Source: Streptomyces soli (GTDB lineage: Bacteria > Actinomycetota > Actinomycetes > Streptomycetales > Streptomycetaceae). Taken from it: DNA of 64,000 bases. The notes under the pieces were generated by a model, which was not told the DNA's origin, did no database searches, and saw only the letters and a program-made list of their open reading frames with translations. Below, one piece after another: positions 24,908 through 33,189 of this stretch; the stretch's first letter is position 1, and the number at the start of each line of letters is the position of its first letter. The translations under genes were made by a program, and so were the position numbers. Where the stretch lies: NCBI RefSeq assembly GCF_003999195.1, contig NZ_RJVR01000293.1, forward strand, positions 1 through 64,000, written 5' to 3'.

Positions 24908-24925
24908 CGAGCAAAACGAGCAGAA
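24908..24925. promoter_or_regulatory. Tandem 9-base repeats in the kinase/importer divergent promoter
   Basis: CGAGCAAAA and CGAGCAGAA lie directly head to tail, about 80 bases before the ABC ATPase start and 130 before the kinase start. Tandem half-sites suit binding of a response-regulator dimer. The repeat is observed; the binding is inferred. Confidence 0.4.
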
Positions 24926-25004
24926 CGGAGGGTTGTGGGCAGAAGCCGGAGTTGTGATCGCAAGGCTGCCGCTGTGGTCCGGGCCACATCTAGCGTCCCG
25001 CTCC

Positions 25005-25820
25005 ATGAACAGCCAAACGAGCCCCGCCATCGAGCTGCGGGGGGCGAGCAAAGCGTTCCGGACTCCGTCGGGGGCGCTCCACACCGCCGTACGAGATCTG
25101 GATCTGACCGTCGGCCGCGGCGAGTTCGTCGCGGTGGTCGGTCCCACCGGATGCGGCAAGTCGACGACCCTGACCCTGGTCAGCGGTCTGGAGGAGCCCA
25201 CCGAGGGCGAGGTGCTGGTGGCCGGCGAGCCGGTCCGGGGCATCGGCGACAAGGTCGGCTTCGTCTTCCAGCAGGACGCGGTCTTCCCCTGGCGGACCGT
25301 GTTGTCCAACGTGATGGCAGGGCCGCGTTTCCGTGGTGTACCGAAGGCCGAGGCGAAGGAGCGGGCCCGCGAATGGCTCGCCCGGGTCGGCCTGAGCTCC
25401 TTCGAGGACCGCTACCCGCACCAGCTGTCCGGCGGCATGCGCAAGCGCGTCGCGCTGGCGGCCACCTTCGTCAACGACCCCGAGATCCTGCTCATGGACG
25501 AGCCCTTCTCGGCGCTCGACGTGCAGACCCGGGCCCTGATGTCGGACGAGCTGCTCGAGCTGTGGGCCGGGACCGGCGCCTCCGTCGTCTTCGTCACGCA
25601 CGACCTGGAGGAGTCCATCGCGCTCGCCGACAAGGTCGTGGTCATGACCGCGGGTCCGGCGACCGTCAAGGAGGTCTTCGAGATCGACCTGCCCCGGCCG
25701 CGCAAGGTCGAGCAGGTGCGGATGGAGCCCCGGTTCATCGAGATCTATCGCGAGATCTGGTCCTCGCTCGGCGAAGAGGTCCGGATCACCCGTGAGAGGG
25801 GTGCCGTCAATGTCGCCTGA
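25005..25820 (+). CDS. ABC importer ATPase (nitrate/sulfonate/taurine class)
   Basis: 271 residues from ATG 25005. Walker A is GPTGCGKST at about 46-54, Q-loop VFQQDAVFPW, signature LSGGMRKR, Walker B LLMDEPFSAL and H-loop VTHDLEE. All are intact. The RK in the signature and the sequence FPWRTVLSNV are typical of the SsuB/TauB/NrtD group. It energises the permease encoded next, with an 11-base overlap. A longer upstream start is rejected because it crosses the divergent promoter. Confidence 0.92.
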   Translation: MNSQTSPAIELRGASKAFRTPSGALHTAVRDLDLTVGRGEFVAVVGPTGCGKSTTLTLVSGLEEPTEGEVLVAGEPVRGIGDKVGFVFQQDAVFPWRTVLSNVMAGPRFRGVPKAEAKERAREWLARVGLSSFEDRYPHQLSGGMRKRVALAATFVNDPEILLMDEPFSALDVQTRALMSDELLELWAGTGASVVFVTHDLEESIALADKVVVMTAGPATVKEVFEIDLPRPRKVEQVRMEPRFIEIYREIWSSLGEEVRITRERGAVNVA

Positions 25821-26676
25821 GACCGTCACGGCTCCGGCCGCCTCCCCGGTCAAGACCGAGCGTACGCAGGCCAGGGCGCGGGCCGCCCGCAACCGCAAGT
25901 ACCTCGTCCTCGCCAGCCGGGTCGCCCTGCTCTTCGCCGTACTCGGCCTGTGGGAGTGGCTCGCCCGGGCCGCCGTCATCGACCCCTTCAACTTCTCGAT
26001 GCCGTCGAAGATCTGGGACCAGATCCACACCTGGGTCGTGGACGGCACCGCCCAAGGATCCCTCTGGGAGCAGATCTGGTACACGCTCTACGAGGCCCTG
26101 CTCGGCTGGATCATCGGTGTGGTCGCGGGCGTGCTCCTGGGCATCGCGCTCGGCCGGATCCGCTTCCTCGCCGATGTGCTGGGGCCCTACATCAAGGTGC
26201 TCAACGCGCTGCCGCGTATCGTGCTCGCGCCGATCTTCCTCATCTGGTTCGGCCTCGGGCCGGCCTCGAAGGTCGCCTCCGCGGTGGTCCTGGTCTTCTT
26301 CCCGGTCTTCTTCAACGCCTTCCAAGGTGCCAGGGAGGTGGACCGCAACCTCGTCGCCAACTCCCGCATCCTCGGTGCCAGCAACCGGCAGGTCACCTTC
26401 CAGGTGGTGATTCCCTCGGCCACGTCGTGGATCTTCACCAGCCTGCACGTGAGCTTCGGCTTCGCGCTCATCGGCGCCATCGTCGGCGAGTACATCGGCG
26501 CCACCAAGGGGCTCGGTCTGCTGGTCGCCGCCTCGCAGGGCACCTTCAACGCCGCCGGCGTGTACGCGGCCATGGCGATTCTCGCGGTCGTCGCCCTGCT
26601 CGCCGAAGGGTTGCTCACCTTCCTCGAGAAGCGGCTCTTCCGCTGGAAGCCGGCCGAATCCGGCGCCGACCGCTGA
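25810..26676 (+). CDS. ABC importer permease (nitrate/sulfonate/taurine class)
   Basis: 288 residues from ATG 25810, preceded by GAGAGG. About six transmembrane helices: 41-60, 100-125, 133-150, 156-176, 220-240 and 255-275. The cytoplasmic loop that contacts the ATPase reads RNLVANSRILGASNRQ (EAA-loop equivalent). The family hallmark FLIWFGLGPASKVA is present. It pairs with the overlapping ATPase gene and the downstream lipoprotein gene. The substrate is not assigned. Confidence 0.92.
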   Translation: MSPETVTAPAASPVKTERTQARARAARNRKYLVLASRVALLFAVLGLWEWLARAAVIDPFNFSMPSKIWDQIHTWVVDGTAQGSLWEQIWYTLYEALLGWIIGVVAGVLLGIALGRIRFLADVLGPYIKVLNALPRIVLAPIFLIWFGLGPASKVASAVVLVFFPVFFNAFQGAREVDRNLVANSRILGASNRQVTFQVVIPSATSWIFTSLHVSFGFALIGAIVGEYIGATKGLGLLVAASQGTFNAAGVYAAMAILAVVALLAEGLLTFLEKRLFRWKPAESGADR

Positions 26677-26678
26677 CC

Positions 26679-26708
26679 CGTACCTCTTTCGTACCTCTTT
26701 CGTACCTC
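26679..26708 (+). repeat. 11-base tandem repeat between permease and lipoprotein genes
   Basis: CGTACCTCTTT occurs at 26679-26689 and 26690-26700, followed by a partial third copy CGTACCTC to 26708. It begins three bases after the permease stop and ends 39 bases before the lipoprotein start. It may be slippage, or it may modulate expression of the binding protein relative to the membrane parts. Confidence 0.75.
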
Positions 26709-26747
26709 AACTTTCACACGGATCCACTTCACAAGGACGTGAACCAG

Positions 26748-27785
26748 ATGCGCAGAATCGCCAAGATCTCGGCCGCCGCCGTCGTCGGAGCGCTCGCCCT
26801 TTCCACGCTCACCGCGTGCGGCGACTCCTCCGCCTCCGCCTCCGGGGGCAAGGGTGGCAAGGTCAAGATCATGGTCGGCGGGCTCGACAAGGTCATCTAC
26901 CTGCCCGCGATGCTCACCCAGCAGCTCGGCTACTTCAAGGCCGAGGGCGTGGACGTCCAGCTCCTCACCGAGCCGGCCGGCGTCCAGGCCGAGACGGCCC
27001 TGGTCTCCGGCGATGTGCAGGGCACCGTCGGCTTCTACGACCACACCCTCGACCTGCAGGTCAAGGGCAAGCAGGTCGAGTCGGTCGTGCAGTTCTCGCA
27101 GGCTCCGGGCGAGGTCGAGATCGTCTCCAACCAGGCGGCCGCTGACATCGCCGATCCCAAGGACTTCAAGGGCAAGAAGCTCGGCGTCACGGGCATCGGC
27201 TCGTCGACCGACTTCCTCACGAAGTACCTGGCGGTCAACAGCGGTGTGCAGACGAGCGAGTTCACGCCCGTCGCGGTCGGCGCCGGCCAGACCTTCATCT
27301 CGGCGCTCCAGCAGGGCTCCATCCAGGGCGGCATGACCACCGACCCGACGGTCGCCACGATCCTGGACAAGAAGCTCGGCAAGGTGCTCATCGACATGCG
27401 CACCCCGGAGGGCTCGAAGGCCGCTCTGGGCGGGCTGTACCCGTCCTCCAGCCTCTACATGCAGACCGAGTGGGTCAACAGCCACAAGGACACCGTGCAG
27501 AAGCTCGCCAACGCCTTCGTCAAGACCCTGAACTGGATGTCCACGCACAGCGCGGCCGAGATCGCCGCCAAGATGCCGGCCGACTACGCGCAGGGCGGCG
27601 GCAAGGACCTCTACGCCCAGGCCATCAAGAGCACCCTGCCGATGTTCACGACGGACGGCGTCATGCCGGCCGACGGCCCGGCGACCGTGGAGCGGGTCCT
27701 GAAGTCCTTCAACCCGAACCTGAAGAACGCCAAGGTCGACCTCAGCAAGACCTACACCACCGAGTTCGTCAAGAACGCCGGCTGA
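26748..27785 (+). CDS. Solute-binding lipoprotein, NMT1/SsuA-like
   Basis: 345 residues. The lipoprotein signal ends in the lipobox LTAC with Cys24. The mature protein begins with a Ser/Gly/Lys linker, then MVGGLDKVIYLPAMLTQQLGYFKAEGVDV, characteristic of the NMT1 fold that binds sulfonates, nitrate, bicarbonate or pyrimidine precursors. Features YDHTLDL and GIGSSTDFLTKYL line the usual ligand cleft. It is the ligand-capture component of the preceding ATPase and permease. AAGGA lies upstream of the ATG. Its 3' end overlaps the next gene on the opposite strand by 17 bases. The ligand cannot be assigned from sequence. Confidence 0.9.
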   Translation: MRRIAKISAAAVVGALALSTLTACGDSSASASGGKGGKVKIMVGGLDKVIYLPAMLTQQLGYFKAEGVDVQLLTEPAGVQAETALVSGDVQGTVGFYDHTLDLQVKGKQVESVVQFSQAPGEVEIVSNQAAADIADPKDFKGKKLGVTGIGSSTDFLTKYLAVNSGVQTSEFTPVAVGAGQTFISALQQGSIQGGMTTDPTVATILDKKLGKVLIDMRTPEGSKAALGGLYPSSSLYMQTEWVNSHKDTVQKLANAFVKTLNWMSTHSAAEIAAKMPADYAQGGGKDLYAQAIKSTLPMFTTDGVMPADGPATVERVLKSFNPNLKNAKVDLSKTYTTEFVKNAG

Positions 27786-28632
27786 CCGCGCGCACGCCGG
27801 TCACCTTCATACGGACCGGCGTCATCAGAGCCGCCCCGCAACTCTCCGGCCGGGGCGGCTCCGCCGCGACCTGGACCACGTCGACGTCCCACTGCCGGCC
27901 GTCCACATGCGTCACGCGGGTGCCCTCCACGGTGAGCGCGTCCGCCCGGTCCTCCCCGGTCAGCGCCCGTACGGCCAGATCCGCCGCCTGCCCCGGCCGG
28001 TCGTACGCCGACCTGCCCCGGCACCCGTCCAGGACGACGCGGCCGTCGCGGGCGGCGGCCAGAACCGCCTCGGCCCGGTCCGGATCGAGCCGGCCATTGG
28101 CGTAGCCGTACGGCAGCACCAGCATCGTCGGCGCGAAGCGGTGCCCCCCGAGATGCGTGGTCTCCCAGACCTTGCCCCGGCCCGCGCCCGCCGCCAACTC
28201 CGCGGCCAGCGGCCTTCCGTACAACGCGCAGCAGCGGTCCCGCTTGCCATTGGTGCACACGAAGGCCAGCGGCTCGCCCTCGTACGGCTCCCCCTGCTCG
28301 GCCGGCGCCGTCAGATCCCACCCGAGCAGCTTGCCCGGATCGTCCACCACCGCCGTCCGCACCCACGACGCCCCGGCCAGGTACACCCGCCGCCGCTGCG
28401 GTTCATGGCCGTCCGCATGCCGCCCCGGCCGCCGGATCAGCCCCACCCGCACATCCGCCTCCGCCGCCAACTTCTCCAGCGCCCGCCCCACATCCGGGTC
28501 CATATGGCTGGCCCTCAGCGCCTTGGCGCCCCACGGCCCCGGCTGCTCCACCAGCAGCCAGGTCCGGGCGGTGGCCGCCGTCGCGGCAATGGGCTCGCCC
28601 AGCTCGGCGGAGGCGGCGGTGCACGTGCTCAT
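27769..28632 (-). CDS. Sucrase/ferredoxin-like family protein (thioredoxin-like [2Fe-2S])
   Basis: 287 residues. The family has a C-terminal thioredoxin-like ferredoxin domain. Seen: FVCTNGKRDRCCALYGRPL at about 128-146 with three Cys, and the conserved HLGGHRFAPTMLVLPYG at about 164-180, containing two His. The N-terminus has CTAASAELGEPIAATA and TWLLVEQPGPWG, both conserved in actinobacterial members. These proteins are thought to bind an iron-sulfur cluster; the reaction is unknown. It is cytoplasmic, with no signal peptide. Its end overlaps the importer lipoprotein gene tail to tail. Confidence 0.85.
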   Translation of the reverse strand: MSTCTAASAELGEPIAATAATARTWLLVEQPGPWGAKALRASHMDPDVGRALEKLAAEADVRVGLIRRPGRHADGHEPQRRRVYLAGASWVRTAVVDDPGKLLGWDLTAPAEQGEPYEGEPLAFVCTNGKRDRCCALYGRPLAAELAAGAGRGKVWETTHLGGHRFAPTMLVLPYGYANGRLDPDRAEAVLAAARDGRVVLDGCRGRSAYDRPGQAADLAVRALTGEDRADALTVEGTRVTHVDGRQWDVDVVQVAAEPPRPESCGAALMTPVRMKVTGVRAVSRRS

Positions 28633-28679
28633 GCGCGGAGCCTAACGCCCACGCCTCTGACAATAGGTTTGCGCACCGA

Positions 28680-28715
28680 TGCAAACGGCTTGCAGAAGTT
28701 GTCGTATGCTTGCGC
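28680..28715 (+). promoter_or_regulatory. LacI-type operator and promoter of the alpha-glucoside regulator
   Basis: TGCAA-ACGGC-TTGCA at 28680-28694 is a perfect five-base inverted repeat. CTTGCAG (28689-28695) and CTTGCGC (28709-28715) are direct repeats resembling the motif described for the Streptomyces maltose regulator MalR. TATGCT at 28705-28710 is a -10 element seven bases before the ATG, so the mRNA is probably leaderless and autorepressed. Confidence 0.5.
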
Positions 28716-28717
28716 AC

Positions 28718-29725
28718 ATGACGCGACGGCTTGCCGAGGTAGCGAAGAAGGTCGGGGTCAGCGAGGCCACCGTCAGCCGAGTGCTGAACGGGAAGCCGGG
28801 GGTGTCGGAGGGGACACGCCAGGCGGTGCTGACGGCGCTCGATGTGCTGGGGTATGAGCGGCCGACGCAGTTGCGGGGGGAGCGGGCGCGGTTGGTGGGG
28901 TTGGTGCTGCCGGAGCTGCAGAACCCGATCTTCCCGGCGTTCGCAGATGTGGTGGGCGGGGCGCTGGCGCAGCAGGGGCTGACGGCGGTGCTGTGCACGC
29001 AGACGGCGGGTGGGGTGTCGGAGGCTGACTACGTCGAGCTGTTGCTCCAGCACCACGTGTCCGGGGTGGTGTTCGCCGGCGGGCTGTACGCGCAGGCGGA
29101 CGCGCCGCACGATCACTACCGGATGCTCGCGGGGCGTAATCTGCCGGTCGTGCTGATGAACGCGGCCATCGAGGATCTGGGATTCCCCCGGATCTCCTGT
29201 GACGACTCGGTGGCCGTCGAGCAGGCGTGGCGCCATCTGGCCTCGCTCGGACATGAGCGGATCGGTCTGCTGCTGGGGCCGTTGGACCATGTGCCGTCGC
29301 AGCGCAAGCTCGCCGCCGCGCGTGCCGTGGCCGCGGCGGCGGGGGCGGATCTGCCGCAGGAGCGGGTGGGCCGGGCGATGTTCACGCTCGAGGGCGGTCA
29401 GGCGGCGGCGGCGAAGCTGTGGGAGCGCGGGGTGACGGGGATCATCTGCGCGAACGACCCGATGGCGCTCGGCGCCGTACGGGCCGCGCGACGGCAGGGG
29501 TTGTCGGTGCCCGGTGACGTATCGATCGTAGGATTCGACGATTCGGCGTTCATGACGTGCACGGAACCGCCGTTGACGACGGTGCGCCAGCCGATCGAGG
29601 CGATGGGGCGGGCCGCCGTGGAACTCCTCGCGCTGCAGATCTCGGGCAAGGCGGTCGCTCCGGACGAGTTGCTGTACGAACCCGAGCTGGTTGTGCGCGG
29701 GACCACGGGGCCCGCCCGCCGCTGA
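28718..29725 (+). CDS. LacI-family sugar-operon repressor
   Basis: 335 residues from ATG 28718. The helix-turn-helix is LAEVAKKVGVSEATVSRVLNG at the extreme N-terminus, with the hinge helix SEGTRQAVLTALDVLGY. The periplasmic-binding-protein-like core (60-330) has VGLVLPELQNPIF and the conserved ICANDPMALGAVRAARRQGL, SVPGDVSIVGFDD segments. Absence of a ribosome site and a -10 box seven bases upstream suggest leaderless translation. A LacI-type inverted repeat overlaps its promoter. It most likely represses the downstream importer and glucosidase genes until an alpha-glucoside is present. Confidence 0.93.
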   Translation: MTRRLAEVAKKVGVSEATVSRVLNGKPGVSEGTRQAVLTALDVLGYERPTQLRGERARLVGLVLPELQNPIFPAFADVVGGALAQQGLTAVLCTQTAGGVSEADYVELLLQHHVSGVVFAGGLYAQADAPHDHYRMLAGRNLPVVLMNAAIEDLGFPRISCDDSVAVEQAWRHLASLGHERIGLLLGPLDHVPSQRKLAAARAVAAAAGADLPQERVGRAMFTLEGGQAAAAKLWERGVTGIICANDPMALGAVRAARRQGLSVPGDVSIVGFDDSAFMTCTEPPLTTVRQPIEAMGRAAVELLALQISGKAVAPDELLYEPELVVRGTTGPARR

Positions 29726-29861
29726 GCTGCACCAGCCGGTCAATCTTTTGCGGAATCTGCGCGACATCTTGCGGGCTTCTGTCGTGAGTGCTTGAGTGTG
29801 CGGCGCCCCCGCTGCGCACAGCCGCGGGCCTTCACACGCTCATGCTCGAAGGGGACCACCG
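29726..29861 (+). promoter_or_regulatory. Promoter region of the sugar importer operon with TTGCGG repeats
   Basis: Three related words, ATCTTTTGCGG, ATCTGCGCG and ATCTTGCGGG, occur in direct orientation between about 29743 and 29775. They resemble the half-sites before the LacI gene. AAGGGGA serves as ribosome site for the lipoprotein gene. No clear -35/-10 pair is visible. Confidence 0.35.
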
Positions 29862-31274
29862 ATGAGAAGCTCCTGGTTGCGCCCTCCCCGCCGCTACGCC
29901 GCGGCTGTCCTCGTATCCGCACTCGCCCTGACCACGGTCGCGGCCTGCGGTACGAGCAGCAGCGGCGGCGGCGACAACTCAGGTGGCGGAGGCTCGGCCG
30001 ACGCGTCCACCCCCCTGGACCCGAAGACCAAGGTGACGCTCACGATCGACTGCATGCCGCCAGCCACCAAGAAGCCGGAGCTCAAAGAGTGGAATGAGGA
30101 TGTGGCGGCGTTCAACAAGAAGTACCCGAACGTCACCATCCAGGGCAGGTCGACGCCCGGCCAGTGTGAGGAGCCGGCCCGCTTCACCGCTGCCATCAAG
30201 GCGCACTCCCAGCCGGATGTCTTCTACACCTACTTCACCGACCTCCAGCAGGTGCTGGACAACAACGGCGCCGAGGACATCTCGGCGTACGTCACCGACA
30301 AGACCGTCCCCGCCCTCGGCGACATCGACCCCAACGTGCTGGGCGTCCTCAAGCAGGACGGCAAGCTCTACGGCCTGCCCACCAGCAACTACCGCATGGG
30401 CCTGCTGATCAACCGCAAGCTCTTCACCCAGGCCGGGCTCGACCCCAACAACCCGCCGACGACCTGGGACGAGGTCCGCACCGACGCCAAGGCCATCGCC
30501 AAGCTCGGCAACGGCATCGCCGGTTACGGCGACTACAGCGCGGCCAACACCGGCGGCTGGCACTTCACCGCCGCCATGTACGGCCTCGGCGGAGACGTCG
30601 TCTCCTCCGACGGCACCAAGGCCGCCTTCAACGACGACCTGGGCAAGCAGATCGTCGACAATCTGCACGCCATGCGCTGGGACGACAACAGCATGGGCCA
30701 GACCCAGCTGCTCAAGTGGGGTGACCTGCAGAAGCAGATGGCGACCGACAAGCTCGGAATGTTCCTCGCCGCCCCCGACGACATCACCTACATGGTCCAG
30801 CAACTCAACGCGAAGTACGAGAACTTCGGCATGGGACCGATTCCCGGCGGCAAGGCGACGCTCTTCGGCGGCAACGACTACATGATCAAGAAGGGCAGCT
30901 CGCCCGACAAGATCAAGGCCGCCATCGCCTGGCTGAACTTCGAGACCCTCACCCCCGGCAAGGGCACGTTCGACTACTCCCGCCGCAAGGCGGACGGCCT
31001 GCCCGTCGGCCTGCCCCAGCCGGCCTTCCTCACCGGCGCGAGCAAGACGAAGGACGACGAACTCAAGGCCGCGAGCGCGACCATGCCGGTCGAGAACTTC
31101 AAGGTCTTCATGGACAACCCCGTCCCCGGCAAGTCAGAGCCCCCGAAGGCCCAGGAGATCTACAAGGTGCTGGACAATGTGATGTCCGGTGTGCTCACCA
31201 ACAAGAACGCCGACCCGGGCAAGCTGCTCTCCGACGCGGAGAAGCAGGTCAACCAGGTCCTGGCGAACGGCTGA
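29862..31274 (+). CDS. Sugar-binding lipoprotein of a maltose/alpha-glucoside-type ABC importer
   Basis: 470 residues from ATG 29862. The lipoprotein signal ends VAAC with Cys29, followed by a Ser/Gly linker. The mature protein is a cluster-B extracellular binding protein: KVTLTIDCMPP strand, FNKKYPNVTIQGRSTPGQ, DVFYTYFTDLQQVLDNNGAEDIS, LPTSNYRMGLLINRKLF and NPPTTWDEVRTDAKAIAKL. Aromatic residues (WHFTAAMYG) probably stack on sugar rings. It delivers oligosaccharide to the two permeases encoded next. The ATPase is not in this operon and is presumably a shared MsiK-type protein, as known in Streptomyces. Confidence 0.92.
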   Translation: MRSSWLRPPRRYAAAVLVSALALTTVAACGTSSSGGGDNSGGGGSADASTPLDPKTKVTLTIDCMPPATKKPELKEWNEDVAAFNKKYPNVTIQGRSTPGQCEEPARFTAAIKAHSQPDVFYTYFTDLQQVLDNNGAEDISAYVTDKTVPALGDIDPNVLGVLKQDGKLYGLPTSNYRMGLLINRKLFTQAGLDPNNPPTTWDEVRTDAKAIAKLGNGIAGYGDYSAANTGGWHFTAAMYGLGGDVVSSDGTKAAFNDDLGKQIVDNLHAMRWDDNSMGQTQLLKWGDLQKQMATDKLGMFLAAPDDITYMVQQLNAKYENFGMGPIPGGKATLFGGNDYMIKKGSSPDKIKAAIAWLNFETLTPGKGTFDYSRRKADGLPVGLPQPAFLTGASKTKDDELKAASATMPVENFKVFMDNPVPGKSEPPKAQEIYKVLDNVMSGVLTNKNADPGKLLSDAEKQVNQVLANG

Positions 31275-31276
31275 CG

Positions 31277-32233
31277 ATGTCGGCACCCACGCTGGCCACG
31301 AACGAGGCGCAGCAGCGCCCCGGGCAGCTCGGCAGCAGCCGGGCGAAGAACTCCCGTGAGGGGTTCGCCCGGGCGCTGCGGCGCAACTTGTCGGCCCACG
31401 CCTTCCTGATCGGCGCCGTCCTGTGCTTCGCGTTCTTCTCCTGGTTTCCGATGGTCAGGGAGTTCATCCTGGCCTTCCAGAAGACCAAGGGCGGCCAAAC
31501 CACCTGGGCCGGCTGGTCAAACCTGACGTACATCTTCAACGACCCGGCCTTCTGGCAGGCATGGCGCAACACCCTGCTCTTCACCGGGCTGGCGCTGGTG
31601 TTCGGCTTCGCCGTGCCGTTCCTCGTCGCCGTCACGCTGAACGAGTTCCGGCACGGCCAGGGCTACCTGCGCATGCTGGTCTATCTGCCGGTGATGTTGC
31701 CGCCGGTCGCCTCCGTCCTGCTCTTCAAGTACTTCTACGACCCCGGATACGGCCTGTTCAACCGCGTCCTGCAGATCCTGCACCTGCCCCAGCAGCAATG
31801 GCTGCAAGACACCCACACGGCGATGCTCTCCGTCGTGATCGCCGCCACCTGGATGAACATGGGCGGAGCGACCCTGATCTATCTCGCCGCACTGCAGGGC
31901 ATCCCGGGCGAGCTCTATGAGGCGGCCGAGCTCGACGGGGCCGGACTGCTGCGGAAGATCTGGCATGTGACGATCCCGCAGACCCGGCTGATCCTCTCGC
32001 TGATGCTGCTGATGCAGATCATCGCGACGATGCAGGTCTTCACCGAGCCGTTCCTGCTCACCGGTGGCGAGGGCCCCGAAGGCTCCACGACCACCGTGGT
32101 CTACCTGATCTACCAGTACGCGTTCTACTTCAACAACTACGGCAGCGCGGCGGCGCTCGGCCTGGTCCTGCTCGTACTGCTCGCGGGTTTCTCCGCGGCG
32201 TACGTGCGACTGAGCCGCAGCAGCGAGGACTAG
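31277..32233 (+). CDS. Sugar ABC importer permease, MalF-like
   Basis: 318 residues, starting two bases after the lipoprotein stop. Six transmembrane helices fit: about 44-62, 102-125, 135-158, 182-203, 231-252 and 283-303. The EAA loop, EAAELDGAGLLRKIWHVTIP at about 215-234, contacts the ATPase. The N-terminal 35 residues are cytoplasmic and basic. It pairs with the following MalG-like permease, 10 bases downstream. Confidence 0.93.
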   Translation: MSAPTLATNEAQQRPGQLGSSRAKNSREGFARALRRNLSAHAFLIGAVLCFAFFSWFPMVREFILAFQKTKGGQTTWAGWSNLTYIFNDPAFWQAWRNTLLFTGLALVFGFAVPFLVAVTLNEFRHGQGYLRMLVYLPVMLPPVASVLLFKYFYDPGYGLFNRVLQILHLPQQQWLQDTHTAMLSVVIAATWMNMGGATLIYLAALQGIPGELYEAAELDGAGLLRKIWHVTIPQTRLILSLMLLMQIIATMQVFTEPFLLTGGEGPEGSTTTVVYLIYQYAFYFNNYGSAAALGLVLLVLLAGFSAAYVRLSRSSED

Positions 32234-32243
32234 GCGGCGGACG

Positions 32244-33119
32244 ATGACAACGAGAACGCTGATTTCGCCCGCACAACTGGGCCGGACCCGCGGCAAGGTC
32301 GTGTACTGGACCGTGTTCGCCGTGGTGATCGCGGTCTTCACGCTGGTCTTCCTCGGGCCGTTGTACTGGATGGCCACCGGCGGTCTCAAGTCCGCCCAGG
32401 AGTTCGTGCAGGCCCCGCCCACCAGCTTCCCCAAGTCGCTGCACCCGGGGAACTACTCGCAAGCCTGGCGGGTGATGGACCTCTCCCATCTGCTGCTCAA
32501 CACCCTCTGGTACGCCTTCGGCGCGCTCGCCTTCCAGCTGGTGTTCGACGTCGCCGCCGCCTACTCGCTCTCCCGGCTCCGGCCGGTGTTCGGCAAGCTG
32601 ATTCTCGGGATGATGCTCGCCACGCTGATGATCCCGGCGACCGTCCTGGTCGTACCGCAGTACATCACGGTGCTCGATGTGCCGCTCTTCCACCGCAATC
32701 TGCTCAACTCACCCTGGGTGATCTGGCTGCCGTCCGTCACCAACGCCTTCAACATCTTCCTGCTGAAGAGATTCTTCGACTCGATCCCGGGCGAGCTGCT
32801 GGACGCCGCGGCCATGGACGGGGCGTCGCGGCTGCGGACCCTGTGGTCCGTCGTGCTGCCGATCTCCCGGCCGATCCTGGGCGTGGTCTCCATCTTCGCG
32901 GTGGTCGGCGTCTGGAAGGACTTCCTCTGGCCGATGCTGACGCTGCCCGACCCGGGCAAGCAGACGCTCAACGTCGGCATCTACTCGCTGGCCAGCGGCG
33001 TGCCCGAGAACTGGCTGGTCGCCGCGCTCGGCATCGCCTCGCTCCCGACGCTGCTGATCTTCCTCCTCTTCCAGCGCAACATCATGGGCGGTTTGACCGC
33101 CGGCGGTCTCAAGGGCTGA
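32244..33119 (+). CDS. Sugar ABC importer permease, MalG-like
   Basis: 291 residues. The first transmembrane helix is at about 19-41, the periplasmic loop has the family pattern FPKSLHPGNYSQAWRV, and further helices follow. The ATPase-contacting EAA loop is DAAAMDGASRLRTLWSVVLP at about 187-206. The C-terminus RNIMGGLTAGGLKG is typical of MalG-like permeases. Its last codons are the first copy of a 15-base tandem repeat that continues downstream. Confidence 0.93.
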   Translation: MTTRTLISPAQLGRTRGKVVYWTVFAVVIAVFTLVFLGPLYWMATGGLKSAQEFVQAPPTSFPKSLHPGNYSQAWRVMDLSHLLLNTLWYAFGALAFQLVFDVAAAYSLSRLRPVFGKLILGMMLATLMIPATVLVVPQYITVLDVPLFHRNLLNSPWVIWLPSVTNAFNIFLLKRFFDSIPGELLDAAAMDGASRLRTLWSVVLPISRPILGVVSIFAVVGVWKDFLWPMLTLPDPGKQTLNVGIYSLASGVPENWLVAALGIASLPTLLIFLLFQRNIMGGLTAGGLKG

Positions 33120-33180
33120 GTCCGAAGGGCTGGGTCGCCAAGGGCTGGGTTTCCCAGGGCTGGTTTCCAAAGGGCTGAAA
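33112..33180 (+). repeat. Five-copy 15-base tandem repeat at the permease/glucosidase junction
   Basis: AGGGCTG starts at 33112, 33126, 33141, 33156 and 33171, spacings of 14, 15, 15 and 15. The full unit is close to AGGGCTGGGTTTCCA. The first copy contains the permease stop codon and the last copy supplies AAAGGA, the ribosome site for the glucosidase. No open frame depends on it. Confidence 0.85.
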
Positions 33181-33189
33181 GGAATTCGT

